This document shows, piece by piece, positions 7,044 through 16,189 of a stretch of DNA of 64,000 nt. The stretch is from Leifsonia shinshuensis (GTDB lineage: Bacteria; Actinomycetota; Actinomycetes; Actinomycetales; Microbacteriaceae): positions 620,001 through 684,000 of the forward strand of contig NZ_CP043641.1 of assembly GCF_014217625.1 (NCBI RefSeq), written 5' to 3'. The notes under the pieces were generated by a model. That model searched no databases. It saw nothing but the letters and a program-made list of their open reading frames with translations, and was not told the DNA's origin. Made by a program: the position numbers and the translations under genes. Within the stretch, counting starts at the first letter, position 1. Every line of letters begins with the position of its first letter.

Positions 7044-7982
7044 TCAGCTCTCGAACGGCCGGAGCGGCGCGCAGCCCCAGCCTCCCGCGTAGATCAGGCA
7101 CGGCAGCTGGAAGCCGGTGTAGCGCACGGTGCGCGGGTCGCCGAACCAGCTGTTGTAGAGCCGGGAGAAGTTGAGGTTGCCGTAGGCCGAGCACGCGTCG
7201 CCTGGGCCGGTGGGGTGCGCGACCGTCTTCGAATCCGGCTGGTACGGCGTGTAGTTGTAGAGGTTCGCGGTCGCCTGGTTCACCACCCGGACCGTGCTCG
7301 CGCCGCAGGCGGCGTCGGGATGGTACTGGATCTTGTTCGCGCCGACGCGGTAGCGCCAGTCGGACGGGTGCGCGGTGTACTCCCGGAACTGCCAGGCCGC
7401 TCGGTAGACCTGGTTGAAGAATCCGAAGTAGCGGGTGTCGCAGCCCGCGGTGTCCGGGCACGCGTAGCCGGTCGCCTTCTGATACCCGGAGGCGCTCGGA
7501 GTGGTGAGCAGCGACTGCTCCTTCTGCAGCAGCACGAGGAGCACGCGCGGGCTGATCGTGCACGCCCGCGCGATGCGCACGATGATGCTGCTGGCCCGCT
7601 CGTTCTTCTTCGCAGGGATGGCGGCGCAGCGCTCGGCGGAGGCCGGGGTGCGCGGCACGTCCATGTGGAAGTCCGCGAGGCACGGCGAGGTGTCCTTCGG
7701 GGTGCAGGTGCGGGCGTCCAGGAAGTGCTGCACCTGATCGGCCGTCATCGCGTACGGATTGTAGAAGCTGTCGTCGCTGATGATGTCGCCGGGGTCGAAC
7801 GCCGGCTGGGCCTTCGCCGCGACCGCTGCGGTCGCCGCCCCGGCGGCCGCCCGCGCGTCCTCCGCCGGCGCGGCGCCGACCGCGGGCAGCGCAGCGAGGG
7901 CCGCCGCGGTCACGAGGACCGCGGCGGCGAGCCGTCGGCCTGCGAGCCGTCGGCGCGGGGGCCGTCGCAAGGGGAGGCGCAT
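7044..7982 (-). CDS. Secreted protein of unknown function, possibly cell-wall associated
   Basis: A 312-residue protein with a twin-basic N-terminus (RRPPRRR), a hydrophobic signal region at about residues 18-38 and an Ala-rich linker, so it is exported. The mature part begins FDPGDIISDDSFYNPYAMTADQVQHFLD and carries about eleven cysteines, suggesting several disulphides. The segment ISPRVLLVLLQKEQSLL resembles the helix around the catalytic glutamate of lysozyme-like and glucosaminidase-type hydrolases (QKE). That resemblance is my inference only. Related proteins are common in Microbacteriaceae and carry no agreed function. It lies upstream of, and probably cotranscribed with, the acyltransferase gene. 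Confidence 0.75.
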   Translation of the reverse strand: MRLPLRRPPRRRLAGRRLAAAVLVTAAALAALPAVGAAPAEDARAAAGAATAAVAAKAQPAFDPGDIISDDSFYNPYAMTADQVQHFLDARTCTPKDTSPCLADFHMDVPRTPASAERCAAIPAKKNERASSIIVRIARACTISPRVLLVLLQKEQSLLTTPSASGYQKATGYACPDTAGCDTRYFGFFNQVYRAAWQFREYTAHPSDWRYRVGANKIQYHPDAACGASTVRVVNQATANLYNYTPYQPDSKTVAHPTGPGDACSAYGNLNFSRLYNSWFGDPRTVRYTGFQLPCLIYAGGWGCAPLRPFES

Positions 7983-8007
7983 GGCGTCGATCTCCTCGGC
8001 GGGCGGG

Positions 8008-9354
8008 TCAGCCGAGGCGGCCGAGCGCCTCTTCGATGACGGTGGCGGCGTCGTCGATCAGCTCCTCGCTGATCACGACCGACGGCAGGAGGCGCAGGAC
8101 GCTGTCCCAGCTGCCGGCGTCGAGCGGGATGACGCCGTTGGCGGTGGCGTGCGCGAGCACGGCCTTCAGCGCCTCCGGGTTGGGCTTCTTCGTGCCGGGC
8201 ACGACCAGCTCGATGCCGAACATCGCGCCGACGCCGCGGACCTCTCCGACGACCGGGAAGCGCTCGGCCCAGTCGCCGATCCGCGCCCACAGCGTCTTCT
8301 CGACGCGCTTGGCCTCGGCGAGCAGGTCCTCCTGCTCGAACGCCTCGAAGACGGCGAGGGCGGCAGCGGTGGAGACCGGGTTGCCGCCGAACGTGCCGCC
8401 GATGCCGCCGGGCTGAACCGCGTCCATGATCTCGGCGCGGCCGGTGACGGCCGCGAGCGGGAAGCCGCCCGCGATGCCCTTGGCCGAGGTGATCAGGTCG
8501 GGGACGACGCCGTGGTGCTCGATGGAGTACCACGTTCCGGTGCGGCCGATGCCGGCCTGGATCTCGTCCGCGACGAACACGATGCCGTTCTCCGTGCAGA
8601 ACTCGGAGAGGCGCTGGAAGTAGCCGGGAGCGGGGATGATGATGCCGCCGTCGCCCTGGACCGGCTCCACGAACAGCGCGGCGAGGTCGGTCGCGCCGAT
8701 GTGGGTCCGGATGTAGTCGATGGTGCGCTCGGCGGCCTCCTCGCCCGTCATCCCCTCGGGGTCGCGGAACGGGTAGCTGATCGGGAGGCTGTAGATCTCA
8801 CCGGGGAACGGCCCCATGCCTGCGCGCTCCGGCCAGGGGCGGTAGGTCATCGCCATGGTCAGGTTGGTGCGGCCGTGGAAGGCGTGGTCGAGCGTCGCGA
8901 TGGCGCGGCGGCCCGTGTGTTTCCGCGCGATCTTCACCGCGTTCTCGACGGCCTCCGCGCCGGAGTTCACCAGGATGCTGCGCTTCTCGAAGTCGCCTGG
9001 CGTGATCTCCGCCAGCTTCTCGGCGACGCGCACGTAGTTCTCGTACGGGGTCACGGTGAACAGCGTGTGCGTGAGTTTCGCGGCCTGCTCGGCGGCCGCG
9101 GCGGCGACGGCGGGGTGCGCGTGGCCGATGGTGGTCACGCCGATGCCGCAGCCCAGGTCGATCAGGCGGTTGCCGTCGACGTCCACCAGGATGGCGCCCG
9201 AACCGGACTCCATGTAGATGTTCGCCAGCGTCCCGGCGCCACGGCTGACCGACGCGACGCGGCGCTGCTGCAGCTCCACAGAGCGCGGGCCGGGCAGTTC
9301 GGTGACGACGTGGCGGGACTGGGGCACGGAGAAGTCGCGGGTCATGTCTTCCAT
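8008..9354 (-). CDS. gabT: 4-aminobutyrate aminotransferase (second copy)
   Basis: A 448-residue class-III aminotransferase closely similar along its whole length to the protein encoded at 3488-4843. The cofactor lysine is again residue 292 (SAKGIAGGFPL) and VFVADEIQAGIGRTG carries the pyridine-binding aspartate. Differences are concentrated in the N-terminal 40 residues and in substrate-facing loops (for example SIEHHGVVPDL against SEHFGLVPDL), so it may prefer a different omega-amino acid. It is not in the same operon as the first copy. The ATG at 9354 gives an N-terminus like that of the paralogue; the ATG at 9345 is a possible alternative. Confidence 0.88.
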   Translation of the reverse strand: MEDMTRDFSVPQSRHVVTELPGPRSVELQQRRVASVSRGAGTLANIYMESGSGAILVDVDGNRLIDLGCGIGVTTIGHAHPAVAAAAAEQAAKLTHTLFTVTPYENYVRVAEKLAEITPGDFEKRSILVNSGAEAVENAVKIARKHTGRRAIATLDHAFHGRTNLTMAMTYRPWPERAGMGPFPGEIYSLPISYPFRDPEGMTGEEAAERTIDYIRTHIGATDLAALFVEPVQGDGGIIIPAPGYFQRLSEFCTENGIVFVADEIQAGIGRTGTWYSIEHHGVVPDLITSAKGIAGGFPLAAVTGRAEIMDAVQPGGIGGTFGGNPVSTAAALAVFEAFEQEDLLAEAKRVEKTLWARIGDWAERFPVVGEVRGVGAMFGIELVVPGTKKPNPEALKAVLAHATANGVIPLDAGSWDSVLRLLPSVVISEELIDDAATVIEEALGRLG

Positions 9355-9419
9355 CGTATGGGCGTTGTTCAGGCGTCCGTTCAGCGGGGACCTAGGTGGA
9401 TGAGGCAGACTGGCTCCTC

Positions 9420-10394
9420 GTGCGCAGATCCCTCTCCGTCCTCACAGCAGCCCTCGTCGTCGCCGGCCTCGCCGCCTGCAGCTCCTCGTCGCCCAGTCCC
9501 TCGGCGACCAGCACCGCTGCGGCCGCGACCTGTCAGAACGTGAAGTCGGGCACATCCTCCGACTCGATCAAGGTCTCCGGCAGCTTCCTGAAGACCCCGG
9601 ACGTGACCGTCCCCGCGCCGCTGAAGACCAGCGACCTCGAGCGCACCGTCGTCATCAAGGGCAAGGGCAAGGAGGTCAAGGCCGGCTCGAGCATCGACAT
9701 CGCCCTCGCCGCCTACAACGGCACCACCGGCAAGTCGCTGACGGCCCCGGCCGGCTTCGACGGTCAGGCGACCCAGTCCATCACGGTGGACGACAAGGCG
9801 TTCGTGCCCGGACTGGTGCGCGCCGTCGAGTGTCTCCCGGTGGGCTCGCGCGTGGTGCTGACCGCCCCGGCCAAGACCGCGTTCGGCAACGCCGACATCT
9901 CGCAGCTCAAGCTGACCGACAAGGACACCGTCGTGTTCGTCGCCGACATCGCCGACATCGCGCCGACCCGCGCGAACGGCAAGGCCGTCGCCCCGACCCC
10001 CGGCTTCCCGACCGTCAAGGACGACGCCAAGACCGGCGAGCCGAGCATCACCATCCCGAAGGCCGATCCGCCGACCGAGACCAAGATCGCGGTGCTCAAG
10101 CAGGGCGACGGCGAGACCGTGCAGTCCGGCGACACCGTGACCGTCCAGTACAAGGGCGTGCTCTGGAGGAACGGCCAGATGTTCGACTCCAGCTGGAGCC
10201 GTAACCAGGTCGCGACGTTCCAGACCACCGGCGTCGTGAAGGGCTTCCAGAAGGCGCTGGAGGGCCAGAAGGTCGGCTCCCAGGTCATCGCGATCGTCCC
10301 GCCGGCCGACGGCTACGGCGCGCAGGGTTCCGGAGAGATCAAGGCGACCGACACAATGGTGTTCGTGATCGACATCCTGAAGACGAGCCGCTGA
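9420..10394 (+). CDS. FKBP-type peptidyl-prolyl isomerase lipoprotein with two domains
   Basis: A 324-residue exported lipoprotein: [20 protein letters not shown] is a signal peptide ending in an LAAC lipobox, followed by a Ser-rich linker. The C-terminal 90 residues form a regular FKBP domain ([53 protein letters not shown]), which catalyses proline cis-trans isomerisation during folding outside the membrane. The middle of the protein looks like a second, degenerate FKBP domain ([31 protein letters not shown]). The GTG at 9420 is chosen because the lipoprotein signal begins there and a CAGACT box lies eight bases upstream. Its TGA overlaps the dxr ATG. Confidence 0.88.
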   Translation: MRRSLSVLTAALVVAGLAACSSSSPSPSATSTAAAATCQNVKSGTSSDSIKVSGSFLKTPDVTVPAPLKTSDLERTVVIKGKGKEVKAGSSIDIALAAYNGTTGKSLTAPAGFDGQATQSITVDDKAFVPGLVRAVECLPVGSRVVLTAPAKTAFGNADISQLKLTDKDTVVFVADIADIAPTRANGKAVAPTPGFPTVKDDAKTGEPSITIPKADPPTETKIAVLKQGDGETVQSGDTVTVQYKGVLWRNGQMFDSSWSRNQVATFQTTGVVKGFQKALEGQKVGSQVIAIVPPADGYGAQGSGEIKATDTMVFVIDILKTSR

Positions 10395-11482
10395 TGCCCG
10401 CGCGCCGCGTCGTCATCCTCGGGTCGACCGGCTCGATCGGCACGCAGGCGCTGGACGTCATCGCGGCCAACCCCGACCGGTTCGACGTGGTCGGATTGAC
10501 CGCCGGCCGCAACGCGGACCTCCTCGCCGAGCAGGCGGAGCGGTTCGGCGTGCGCGAGACGGCGCTCGGCGCGGACGACGCGGTGCGGCTCCTGCAGACG
10601 GTCGAGGCCGACGTGGTGCTCAACGGCATCACCGGCTCGGTCGGGCTCGGGCCGACGCTCGCGGCTCTGGAGACGGGGGCCCTGCTGGCGCTCGCCAACA
10701 AGGAGTCGCTGATCGTCGGCGGCGCGCTGGTCAAGCGGGCGGCGGCTCCGGGGCAGCTCGTGCCCGTCGACTCCGAGCACTCGGCCATCGCCCAGGCCCT
10801 GCGCTCCGGCACGGCGGACGAGGTGCACAGGCTGGTGCTCACCGCGTCGGGAGGTCCCTTCCGCGGCCGCTCCCGCGACTCGCTCCGCGACGTCACGCCC
10901 GCCGAGGCGCTGGCGCACCCCACCTGGGACATGGGCCTGGTCGTGACGACCAACTCGGCGACGCTGGTCAACAAGGGGCTGGAGGTCATCGAGGCGCACC
11001 TGCTCTTCGACGTCCCGTTCGAGCGGATCGACGTGACCGTGCACCCGCAGTCGGTCATCCACTCGATGGTGGAGTTCGTCGACGGCTCGACCATCGCCCA
11101 GGCCTCCCCGCCCGACATGCGCCTGCCGATCGCGCTCGGCCTCGGCTGGCCCGGGCGGGTCCCGGGCGTCGGCGTCCCGCTCGATTGGACGCAGGCGCAC
11201 ACCTGGACCTTCGAGCCGCTGGACGACGAGGCGTTCCCGGCCGTGGCGCTCGCCAAGCGCGTCGGCTCGGCGGGCGGCACCTACCCCGCCGTGTTCAACG
11301 CAGCGAACGAGCAGGCGGTGGCGGCGTTCCACGCGGGCGCGATCGGCTACCTGGACATCGTGGCGACAGTGGAGCGCGTCGTGGACGAGCACGAGCCGTC
11401 CGGCGAGCTGACGCTGGAGTCGCTGGCGGAGGCCGAGCGCTGGGCGCGCGCGACCGCCGACGCGCACCTCGCCGGCCGGTAG
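10394..11482 (+). CDS. dxr: 1-deoxy-D-xylulose-5-phosphate reductoisomerase
   Basis: A 362-residue enzyme of the MEP isoprenoid pathway, converting 1-deoxyxylulose 5-phosphate to 2-C-methyl-D-erythritol 4-phosphate with NADPH. The nucleotide-binding loop GSTGSIGTQ is at residues 10-18, and the metal- and substrate-binding motifs [17 protein letters not shown] and [12 protein letters not shown] are intact. Length is slightly short of the E. coli enzyme (398) but usual for this group. ATG and the stop of the FKBP gene share one base (TGATG), so translation may be coupled. With rseP and ispG downstream it forms the dxr-rseP-ispG block typical of Actinobacteria. Confidence 0.97.
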   Translation: MPARRVVILGSTGSIGTQALDVIAANPDRFDVVGLTAGRNADLLAEQAERFGVRETALGADDAVRLLQTVEADVVLNGITGSVGLGPTLAALETGALLALANKESLIVGGALVKRAAAPGQLVPVDSEHSAIAQALRSGTADEVHRLVLTASGGPFRGRSRDSLRDVTPAEALAHPTWDMGLVVTTNSATLVNKGLEVIEAHLLFDVPFERIDVTVHPQSVIHSMVEFVDGSTIAQASPPDMRLPIALGLGWPGRVPGVGVPLDWTQAHTWTFEPLDDEAFPAVALAKRVGSAGGTYPAVFNAANEQAVAAFHAGAIGYLDIVATVERVVDEHEPSGELTLESLAEAERWARATADAHLAGR

Positions 11483-11548
11483 GCATCGAACGCGTACGGC
11501 AATCGAACGCGCATAGCATCCGTGCGGCTCGCTCCAAGAGTCCGCGAC

Positions 11549-11554
11549 TAGCCT
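11549..11554 (+). promoter_or_regulatory. Predicted -10 box of the site-2 protease gene (leaderless start)
   Basis: TAGCCT ends six bases before the GTG at 11561 with no ribosome binding site between. The preceding 11485-11511 stretch also has ATCGAACGCG twice, 17 bases apart. Confidence 0.45.
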
Positions 11555-11560
11555 GGGCAG

Positions 11561-12898
11561 GTGGATTCCGTGCTGCTCTTCGTCCTCGGCGTCGTCATCA
11601 TCCTGGTGGGCGTCGCGCTCTCGATCGCGCTGCACGAGATCGGCCACCTGGTGCCGGCCAAGCTGTTCGGCGTCAAGGTCACCCAGTACATGATCGGGTT
11701 CGGCCGCACGCTGTTCTCGTTCAAGCGCGGCGAGACCGAGTACGGCGTCAAGGCGATCCCGCTCGGCGGCTACATCTCGATGATCGGGATGTTCCCGCCC
11801 GGCAAGGAGGGCGGCAGCGGCCGGAACGCGACCACCGGCTTCATGCAGGCCATGGTCCAGGACGCGCGCACCTCCAGCGCCGAGACCGTCGGCGAGGGCG
11901 AGGAGGACCGCACCTTCTACCGCCTCCCGGTGTGGAAGCGCATCGTGATCATGTTCGGCGGGCCGTTCATGAACCTGCTGATCGCGGTGGTGCTGTTCGG
12001 TGTGCTGCTGATGGGGTTCGGCACGGCGCAGAACTCGCTGACGATCGGGACCGTGAGCCAGTGCGTCGCGACCAACGCGGCGGCAACCACCCAGCAGTCC
12101 TGCACGGCGAGCGATGCGAAGGCGCCCGCCGCGGCGGCCGGAATCAAGCCGCGCGACACTATCGTGAGCATCGACGGCACGAAGATCACCTCCTGGGCAC
12201 AGTCGACCGCGATCATCCGTGCATCCGCTGATCGGCCCCTGACCGTCGTCGTTCGACGGGATGGCCAGGACGTTTCGTTGACGATGACGCCGAAGACGAC
12301 GACCGTCGCCAAGCTCGACGCGAACGGACAGGCGGTCAAGGCCGCGGATGGCAGCACGGAGACGGTGAAGGCCGGCTTCGTCGGCATCGGCCCGGTGCAG
12401 GAACTCGTCCCGCAGCCCATCACCTCCGTCCTCCCCGCGGTCGGCGCCCAGACCTCCGCGGTCGTCGGCGTCGTCATCCATCTGCCGCAGCGCATGGTCG
12501 ACGTCTGGAACGCCGCCTTCGGCTCCGCCCCGCGCGACCCGAACGGGCCGCTGAGCCTGGTGGGCGTCGGACGCGCGGCGGGGGAGCTGACCGCACTCGA
12601 CGGCGTCCCCGTGGTCGACAAGGTCTACTCGATGATCGGCATCATCGCCTCGCTGAACATCGCGCTCTTCGTCTTCAACCTCATCCCGCTGCTGCCGCTG
12701 GACGGCGGTCACATCGCCGGCGCACTGTGGGAGGGCTTCCGCCGCTCGATCGCCAAGCTGTTCAAGCGGCGCGATCCGGGTCCGGTCGACATGGCGAAGC
12801 TCATGCCGCTCACGATGGCCGTGGTCGTCGTGCTGGGCGGGATGAGCCTGCTGCTGATGTACGCGGACATCGTCAAGCCGGTCAACCTGTTCGGCTGA
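11561..12898 (+). CDS. rseP: Site-2 protease family membrane metalloprotease (RseP/Rip1 type)
   Basis: A 445-residue intramembrane zinc protease that cuts membrane-bound anti-sigma factors or signal-peptide remnants. The first membrane segment contains the zinc-binding HEIGH (residues 25-29); the third ligand is in the C-terminal NLIPLLPLDGGHIAG motif. A PDZ-like domain lies between (KPRDTIVSIDGTKITSW). It has about four membrane segments. An insertion rich in Ala and Thr around residues 165-190 precedes the PDZ core. In M. tuberculosis the equivalent is Rip1, encoded in the same place between dxr and ispG. The GTG start six bases after a TAGCCT box suggests a leaderless mRNA. Confidence 0.92.
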   Translation: MDSVLLFVLGVVIILVGVALSIALHEIGHLVPAKLFGVKVTQYMIGFGRTLFSFKRGETEYGVKAIPLGGYISMIGMFPPGKEGGSGRNATTGFMQAMVQDARTSSAETVGEGEEDRTFYRLPVWKRIVIMFGGPFMNLLIAVVLFGVLLMGFGTAQNSLTIGTVSQCVATNAAATTQQSCTASDAKAPAAAAGIKPRDTIVSIDGTKITSWAQSTAIIRASADRPLTVVVRRDGQDVSLTMTPKTTTVAKLDANGQAVKAADGSTETVKAGFVGIGPVQELVPQPITSVLPAVGAQTSAVVGVVIHLPQRMVDVWNAAFGSAPRDPNGPLSLVGVGRAAGELTALDGVPVVDKVYSMIGIIASLNIALFVFNLIPLLPLDGGHIAGALWEGFRRSIAKLFKRRDPGPVDMAKLMPLTMAVVVVLGGMSLLLMYADIVKPVNLFG

Positions 12899-12951
12899 CG
12901 CGGGCATACGCTCCGTTCACCTGACGCCCAGGAGCTTCCCACCGGGCCGCG

Positions 12952-12957
12952 TAGGAT
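12952..12957 (+). promoter_or_regulatory. Predicted -10 box of ispG (leaderless start)
   Basis: TAGGAT is followed by six bases and the GTG start at 12964; no ribosome binding site is seen. Confidence 0.5.
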
Positions 12958-12963
12958 TGTCGG

Positions 12964-14121
12964 GTGGCAGCAATCAATCTGGGGATGCCCAAGGTCCCCG
13001 AGACCCTCGCACCCCGTCGCAAGTCCCGCCAGATCCGTGTCGGAAAGGTCCTGGTCGGCGGCGACGCCCCGGTCAGCGTCCAGTCGATGTGTACGACGCC
13101 GACGACGAACATCAACGCGACCCTCCAGCAGATCGCCGAGCTGACGGCCTCCGGCTGCGACATCGTCCGTGTCGCCGTGCCGAGCCGCGACGACGCGGAG
13201 GCGCTGCCGATCATCGCCAAGAAGAGCCAGATCCCGGTCATCGCCGACATCCACTTCCAGCCCAACTACGTCTACGCGGCGATCGACGCCGGCTGCGCGG
13301 CGGTCCGGGTCAACCCGGGCAATATCCGCAAGTTCGACGACCAGGTCGGCAAGATCGCCGCCTACGCGAAGGCCGCGGGCGTCTCGCTGCGCATCGGCGT
13401 CAACGCCGGCTCGCTCGAGCCCAGCCTGCTGCAGAAGTACGGCAAGCCGACCGCCGAGGCGCTGGTCGAGAGCGCCGTCTGGGAGGCCAGCCTCTTCGAG
13501 GAGCACGACTTCCACGACTTCAAGATCTCGGTCAAGCACAACGACCCGATCGTCATGGTGAAGGCCTACCGCCAGCTCGCCGAGCGGGGCGACTGGCCCC
13601 TCCACCTCGGCGTGACGGAGGCCGGCCCGGCGTTCCAGGGCACGATCAAGTCCGCGACCGCCTTCGGCATCCTGCTCTCGGAGGGCATCGGCGACACCAT
13701 CCGCGTCTCGCTGTCCGCGCCGCCGGCCGAGGAGGTCAAGGTGGGCCTGCAGATCCTGCAGTCGCTCAACCTCCGCGAGCGCAAGCTGGAGATCGTGTCC
13801 TGCCCGAGCTGCGGCCGCGCCCAGGTCGACGTCTACACGCTCGCCGACAGCGTCACCGAGGGCCTGCAGGGCATGAGCGTCCCGCTGCGCGTCGCGGTCA
13901 TGGGCTGCGTCGTCAACGGCCCCGGGGAGGCCCGCGAGGCCGACCTCGGCGTCGCCAGCGGCAACGGCAAGGGCCAGATCTTCGTCAAGGGCGAGGTCAT
14001 CAAGACCGTGCCGGAGGCCGAGATCGTCGCGACCCTGATCGAGGAGGCGAACCGCATCGCCGCCGAGATGGAGGACGCCCAGGTCGCCTCCGGCGAGCCC
14101 ACGGTCACCGTCGGCCACTAG
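12964..14121 (+). CDS. ispG: 4-hydroxy-3-methylbut-2-en-1-yl diphosphate synthase
   Basis: A 385-residue iron-sulphur enzyme of the MEP pathway, making HMBPP from methylerythritol cyclodiphosphate. The 4Fe-4S cluster ligands are visible as Cys280 and Cys283 (SCPSCGR) and Cys315 in [10 protein letters not shown], with Glu322 as the usual fourth ligand. The N-terminal barrel opens with [22 protein letters not shown], the family signature. It is the short bacterial form without the extra middle domain seen in plants. It has its own predicted leaderless promoter although it lies 65 bases downstream of the protease gene. Confidence 0.97.
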   Translation: MAAINLGMPKVPETLAPRRKSRQIRVGKVLVGGDAPVSVQSMCTTPTTNINATLQQIAELTASGCDIVRVAVPSRDDAEALPIIAKKSQIPVIADIHFQPNYVYAAIDAGCAAVRVNPGNIRKFDDQVGKIAAYAKAAGVSLRIGVNAGSLEPSLLQKYGKPTAEALVESAVWEASLFEEHDFHDFKISVKHNDPIVMVKAYRQLAERGDWPLHLGVTEAGPAFQGTIKSATAFGILLSEGIGDTIRVSLSAPPAEEVKVGLQILQSLNLRERKLEIVSCPSCGRAQVDVYTLADSVTEGLQGMSVPLRVAVMGCVVNGPGEAREADLGVASGNGKGQIFVKGEVIKTVPEAEIVATLIEEANRIAAEMEDAQVASGEPTVTVGH

Positions 14122-14144
14122 ACGTCACCACAGCTTCCCGCAGA

Positions 14145-14328
14145 AACTCCGGAGTTCACCGCCGATCCGGCCACGATCTCCGGAGTTACGCTGATTACAG
14201 CCGCGTGTCGGCCGAACTCTCCGGATTTGACGACGGCGTCGGCTCATCCGGAGGATCGGGCCGACACGCCGCCGCTCGGTCCGTTCGTACGGAGACCGAC
14301 GCCAGCGTGGGCCGATTCTCCGGAGGAA
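14145..14328. repeat. Cluster of CTCCGGA palindromes between ispG and proS
   Basis: This 250-bp gap carries five TCCGGA-centred copies: AACTCCGGAGTT (14145-14156, a perfect palindrome), CTCCGGAG (14178-14185), TCTCCGGA (14218-14225), TCCGGAGGA (14247-14255) and TCTCCGGAGGA (14317-14327). Two of them end the arms of a long imperfect stem: 14205-14225 pairs with 14247-14267, beginning GTGTCGGCC and ending GGCCGACAC. A further short stem with loop TCGT follows near 14279-14300. I see no coding capacity. It may terminate ispG, or act as a leader or operator upstream of the proS promoter. Confidence 0.6.
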
Positions 14329-14360
14329 CGGACGGGCGGGGGCGGCCTCCCGTGCACCAC

Positions 14361-14366
14361 TAACAT
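14361..14366 (+). promoter_or_regulatory. Predicted -10 box of proS (leaderless start)
   Basis: TAACAT is followed by GGAACG and the GTG start at 14373. This places the transcription start at the start codon and argues that the palindromes upstream are outside the proS mRNA. Confidence 0.5.
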
Positions 14367-14372
14367 GGAACG

Positions 14373-16139
14373 GTGCCTACTCGCCTGACGAACTACTTCC
14401 TCCGCACCCTCCGTGAAGACCCCTCCGACGCGGAGGTGACCAGCCACAAGCTTCTCGTGCGCGCGGGCTACATCCGCCGCCAGGCGCCGGGCATCTTCGC
14501 GTGGCTGCCGCTGGGGCTGCGGGTCAAGGCGCGCATCGAGCAGATCATCCGCGAGGAGATGACGGCCGCCGGCGCCCACGAGGTGCACTTCCCCGCGCTG
14601 CTGCCGCGCGAGCCCTACGAGGCCACCGGCCGCTGGGAGGAGTACGGCGACGGCATCTTCCGCCTCAAGGACCGCAAGGACGCCGACTACCTGCTCGCCC
14701 CCACGCACGAGGAGGTCTTCACCCTGCTGGTGAAGGACCTGTACTCCTCGTACAAGGACCTCCCGCTCTCGATCTACCAGATCCAGGACAAGTACCGCGA
14801 CGAGGCCCGCCCCCGTGCCGGCCTGCTGCGCGGCCGCGAGTTCACCATGAAGGACGCCTACTCGTTCGACTACACCGACGAGGGCCTGGACACCAGCTAC
14901 ATGGCGCAGCGCGACGCCTACGAGCGCATCTTCACGCGTCTCGGGCTCGAGTACGTCATCGTGCAGGCCGACGCAGGCGCGATGGGCGGCTCCCGCAGCG
15001 AAGAGTTCCTGCACCCCACCCCGGTCGGCGAGGACACCTTCGTGCGCTCGGCGGGCGGCTACGCGGCCAACGTGGAGGCCTTCACCACGCTCGCCCCGCC
15101 CACCCGCGGCTACGAGAAGCTGACGCCGCAGGAGGTGCTCGACACCCCCAACACGCCCACCATCCAGACCCTGGTCGACGTCGCGAACGAGAAGCACCCG
15201 CGTCCGGACGGGCGGCTCTGGACCGCCGCGGACACCCTTAAGAACGTCGTCCTCGCGCTCACCCACCTCGACGGCACGCGCGAGCTCGTGGTCGTCGGCC
15301 TGCCCGGCGACCGGGAGGTCGACCTGAAGCGCGCCGAGGTCGCCTTCGCGCCCGCCGAGGTGGACGCCGCGACCGAAGACGACTTCCGCAAGCACCCCGG
15401 CCTGGTGAAGGGCTACATCGGCCCCTGGTCGGCCGAGGGCCCCGTGCTCGGCGAGGAGGCCGCCACCGGCATCCGCTACGTCGTCGACCCGCGCGTGGTC
15501 GACGGCTCCGGCTGGATCACCGGCGCGAACGTCCACGGCAAGCACGTCTTCGGTCTGGTCGCCGGCCGCGACTTCGCCTGGGACGGCACGGTGGAGGTCG
15601 CCGAGGTCAAGCCCGGCGACGCCGCACCGGACGGCTCCGGCCCCGTCGAGCTCGCGCGCGGCATGGAGATCGGCCACGTCTTCCAGCTCGGCCGCAAGTA
15701 CGCCGAGGCGCTGGGCCTGAAGGTGCTGGACGAGAACGGCAAGCTCGTCACCGTGACGATGGGCTCCTACGGCATCGGCGTCACCCGCATCCTGGCGATC
15801 ATCGCCGAGGAGAACAACGACGACAAGGGCCTGGTCTGGCCCGCGGCGGTCTCGCCGTTCGACGTGCACGTGGTGGCCGCCGGCCGCGACGCCGTCGCGT
15901 TCGAGGTGGCCGAGGAAGCCGCCGCCCAGCTGGAGGCCGCGGGCCTGGAGGTGCTGCTGGACGACCGCCCCAAGGTGTCGCCCGGGGTGAAGTTCGGCGA
16001 CGCCGAGCTCATCGGCATCCCGCGGGTCCTGGTCGCCGGCCGCGGCGCCGCCGACGGCGAGGTCGAGCTGTGGGACCGCCGCAACGGCGAGCGGTCGACG
16101 CTCCCGCTGGCGGAGGCCATCGCGGCGCTCACCGCGTAA
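14373..16139 (+). CDS. proS: Prolyl-tRNA synthetase
   Basis: A 588-residue class-II aminoacyl-tRNA synthetase of the bacterial type. Motif 2 ([25 protein letters not shown], with the key arginine and glutamate) and motif 3 ([11 protein letters not shown]) are intact. Between them lies the editing insertion of about 180 residues that clears misacylated Ala-tRNA, and the C-terminal anticodon-binding domain (VHVVAAGRD to [18 protein letters not shown]) is complete. The GTG start is chosen from the TAACAT box and the conserved N-terminus [19 protein letters not shown]. Position after ispG is usual for Actinobacteria. Confidence 0.97.
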   Translation: MPTRLTNYFLRTLREDPSDAEVTSHKLLVRAGYIRRQAPGIFAWLPLGLRVKARIEQIIREEMTAAGAHEVHFPALLPREPYEATGRWEEYGDGIFRLKDRKDADYLLAPTHEEVFTLLVKDLYSSYKDLPLSIYQIQDKYRDEARPRAGLLRGREFTMKDAYSFDYTDEGLDTSYMAQRDAYERIFTRLGLEYVIVQADAGAMGGSRSEEFLHPTPVGEDTFVRSAGGYAANVEAFTTLAPPTRGYEKLTPQEVLDTPNTPTIQTLVDVANEKHPRPDGRLWTAADTLKNVVLALTHLDGTRELVVVGLPGDREVDLKRAEVAFAPAEVDAATEDDFRKHPGLVKGYIGPWSAEGPVLGEEAATGIRYVVDPRVVDGSGWITGANVHGKHVFGLVAGRDFAWDGTVEVAEVKPGDAAPDGSGPVELARGMEIGHVFQLGRKYAEALGLKVLDENGKLVTVTMGSYGIGVTRILAIIAEENNDDKGLVWPAAVSPFDVHVVAAGRDAVAFEVAEEAAAQLEAAGLEVLLDDRPKVSPGVKFGDAELIGIPRVLVAGRGAADGEVELWDRRNGERSTLPLAEAIAALTA

Positions 16140-16150
16140 GGCAGCTTCCC

Positions 16151-16189
16151 GACGCCGTCTGGACCGCACCGAGCGGTTCAGGCGGCGTC
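16151..16189. terminator. Hairpin between convergent proS and FUSC genes
   Basis: Arms 16151-16167 (beginning GACGCCG, ending GACCGC) and 16173-16189 (GCGGTTCAGG to GGCGTC) pair with three mismatches around a 5-nt loop. It overlaps the last codons and stop of the minus-strand gene, so it can serve both directions. No uridine tract. Confidence 0.55.

Noticed and set aside
10313..12907. An 864-codon minus-strand open frame opposite dxr and rseP
   Set aside because: The forward frames encode clear dxr and rseP; the reverse frame is His/Asp/Arg-rich antisense sequence without recognisable motifs.
14244..16169. A 641-codon minus-strand open frame opposite proS
   Set aside because: Antisense shadow of proS with Val-Leu-Gly-Arg bias; all synthetase motifs are on the plus strand.
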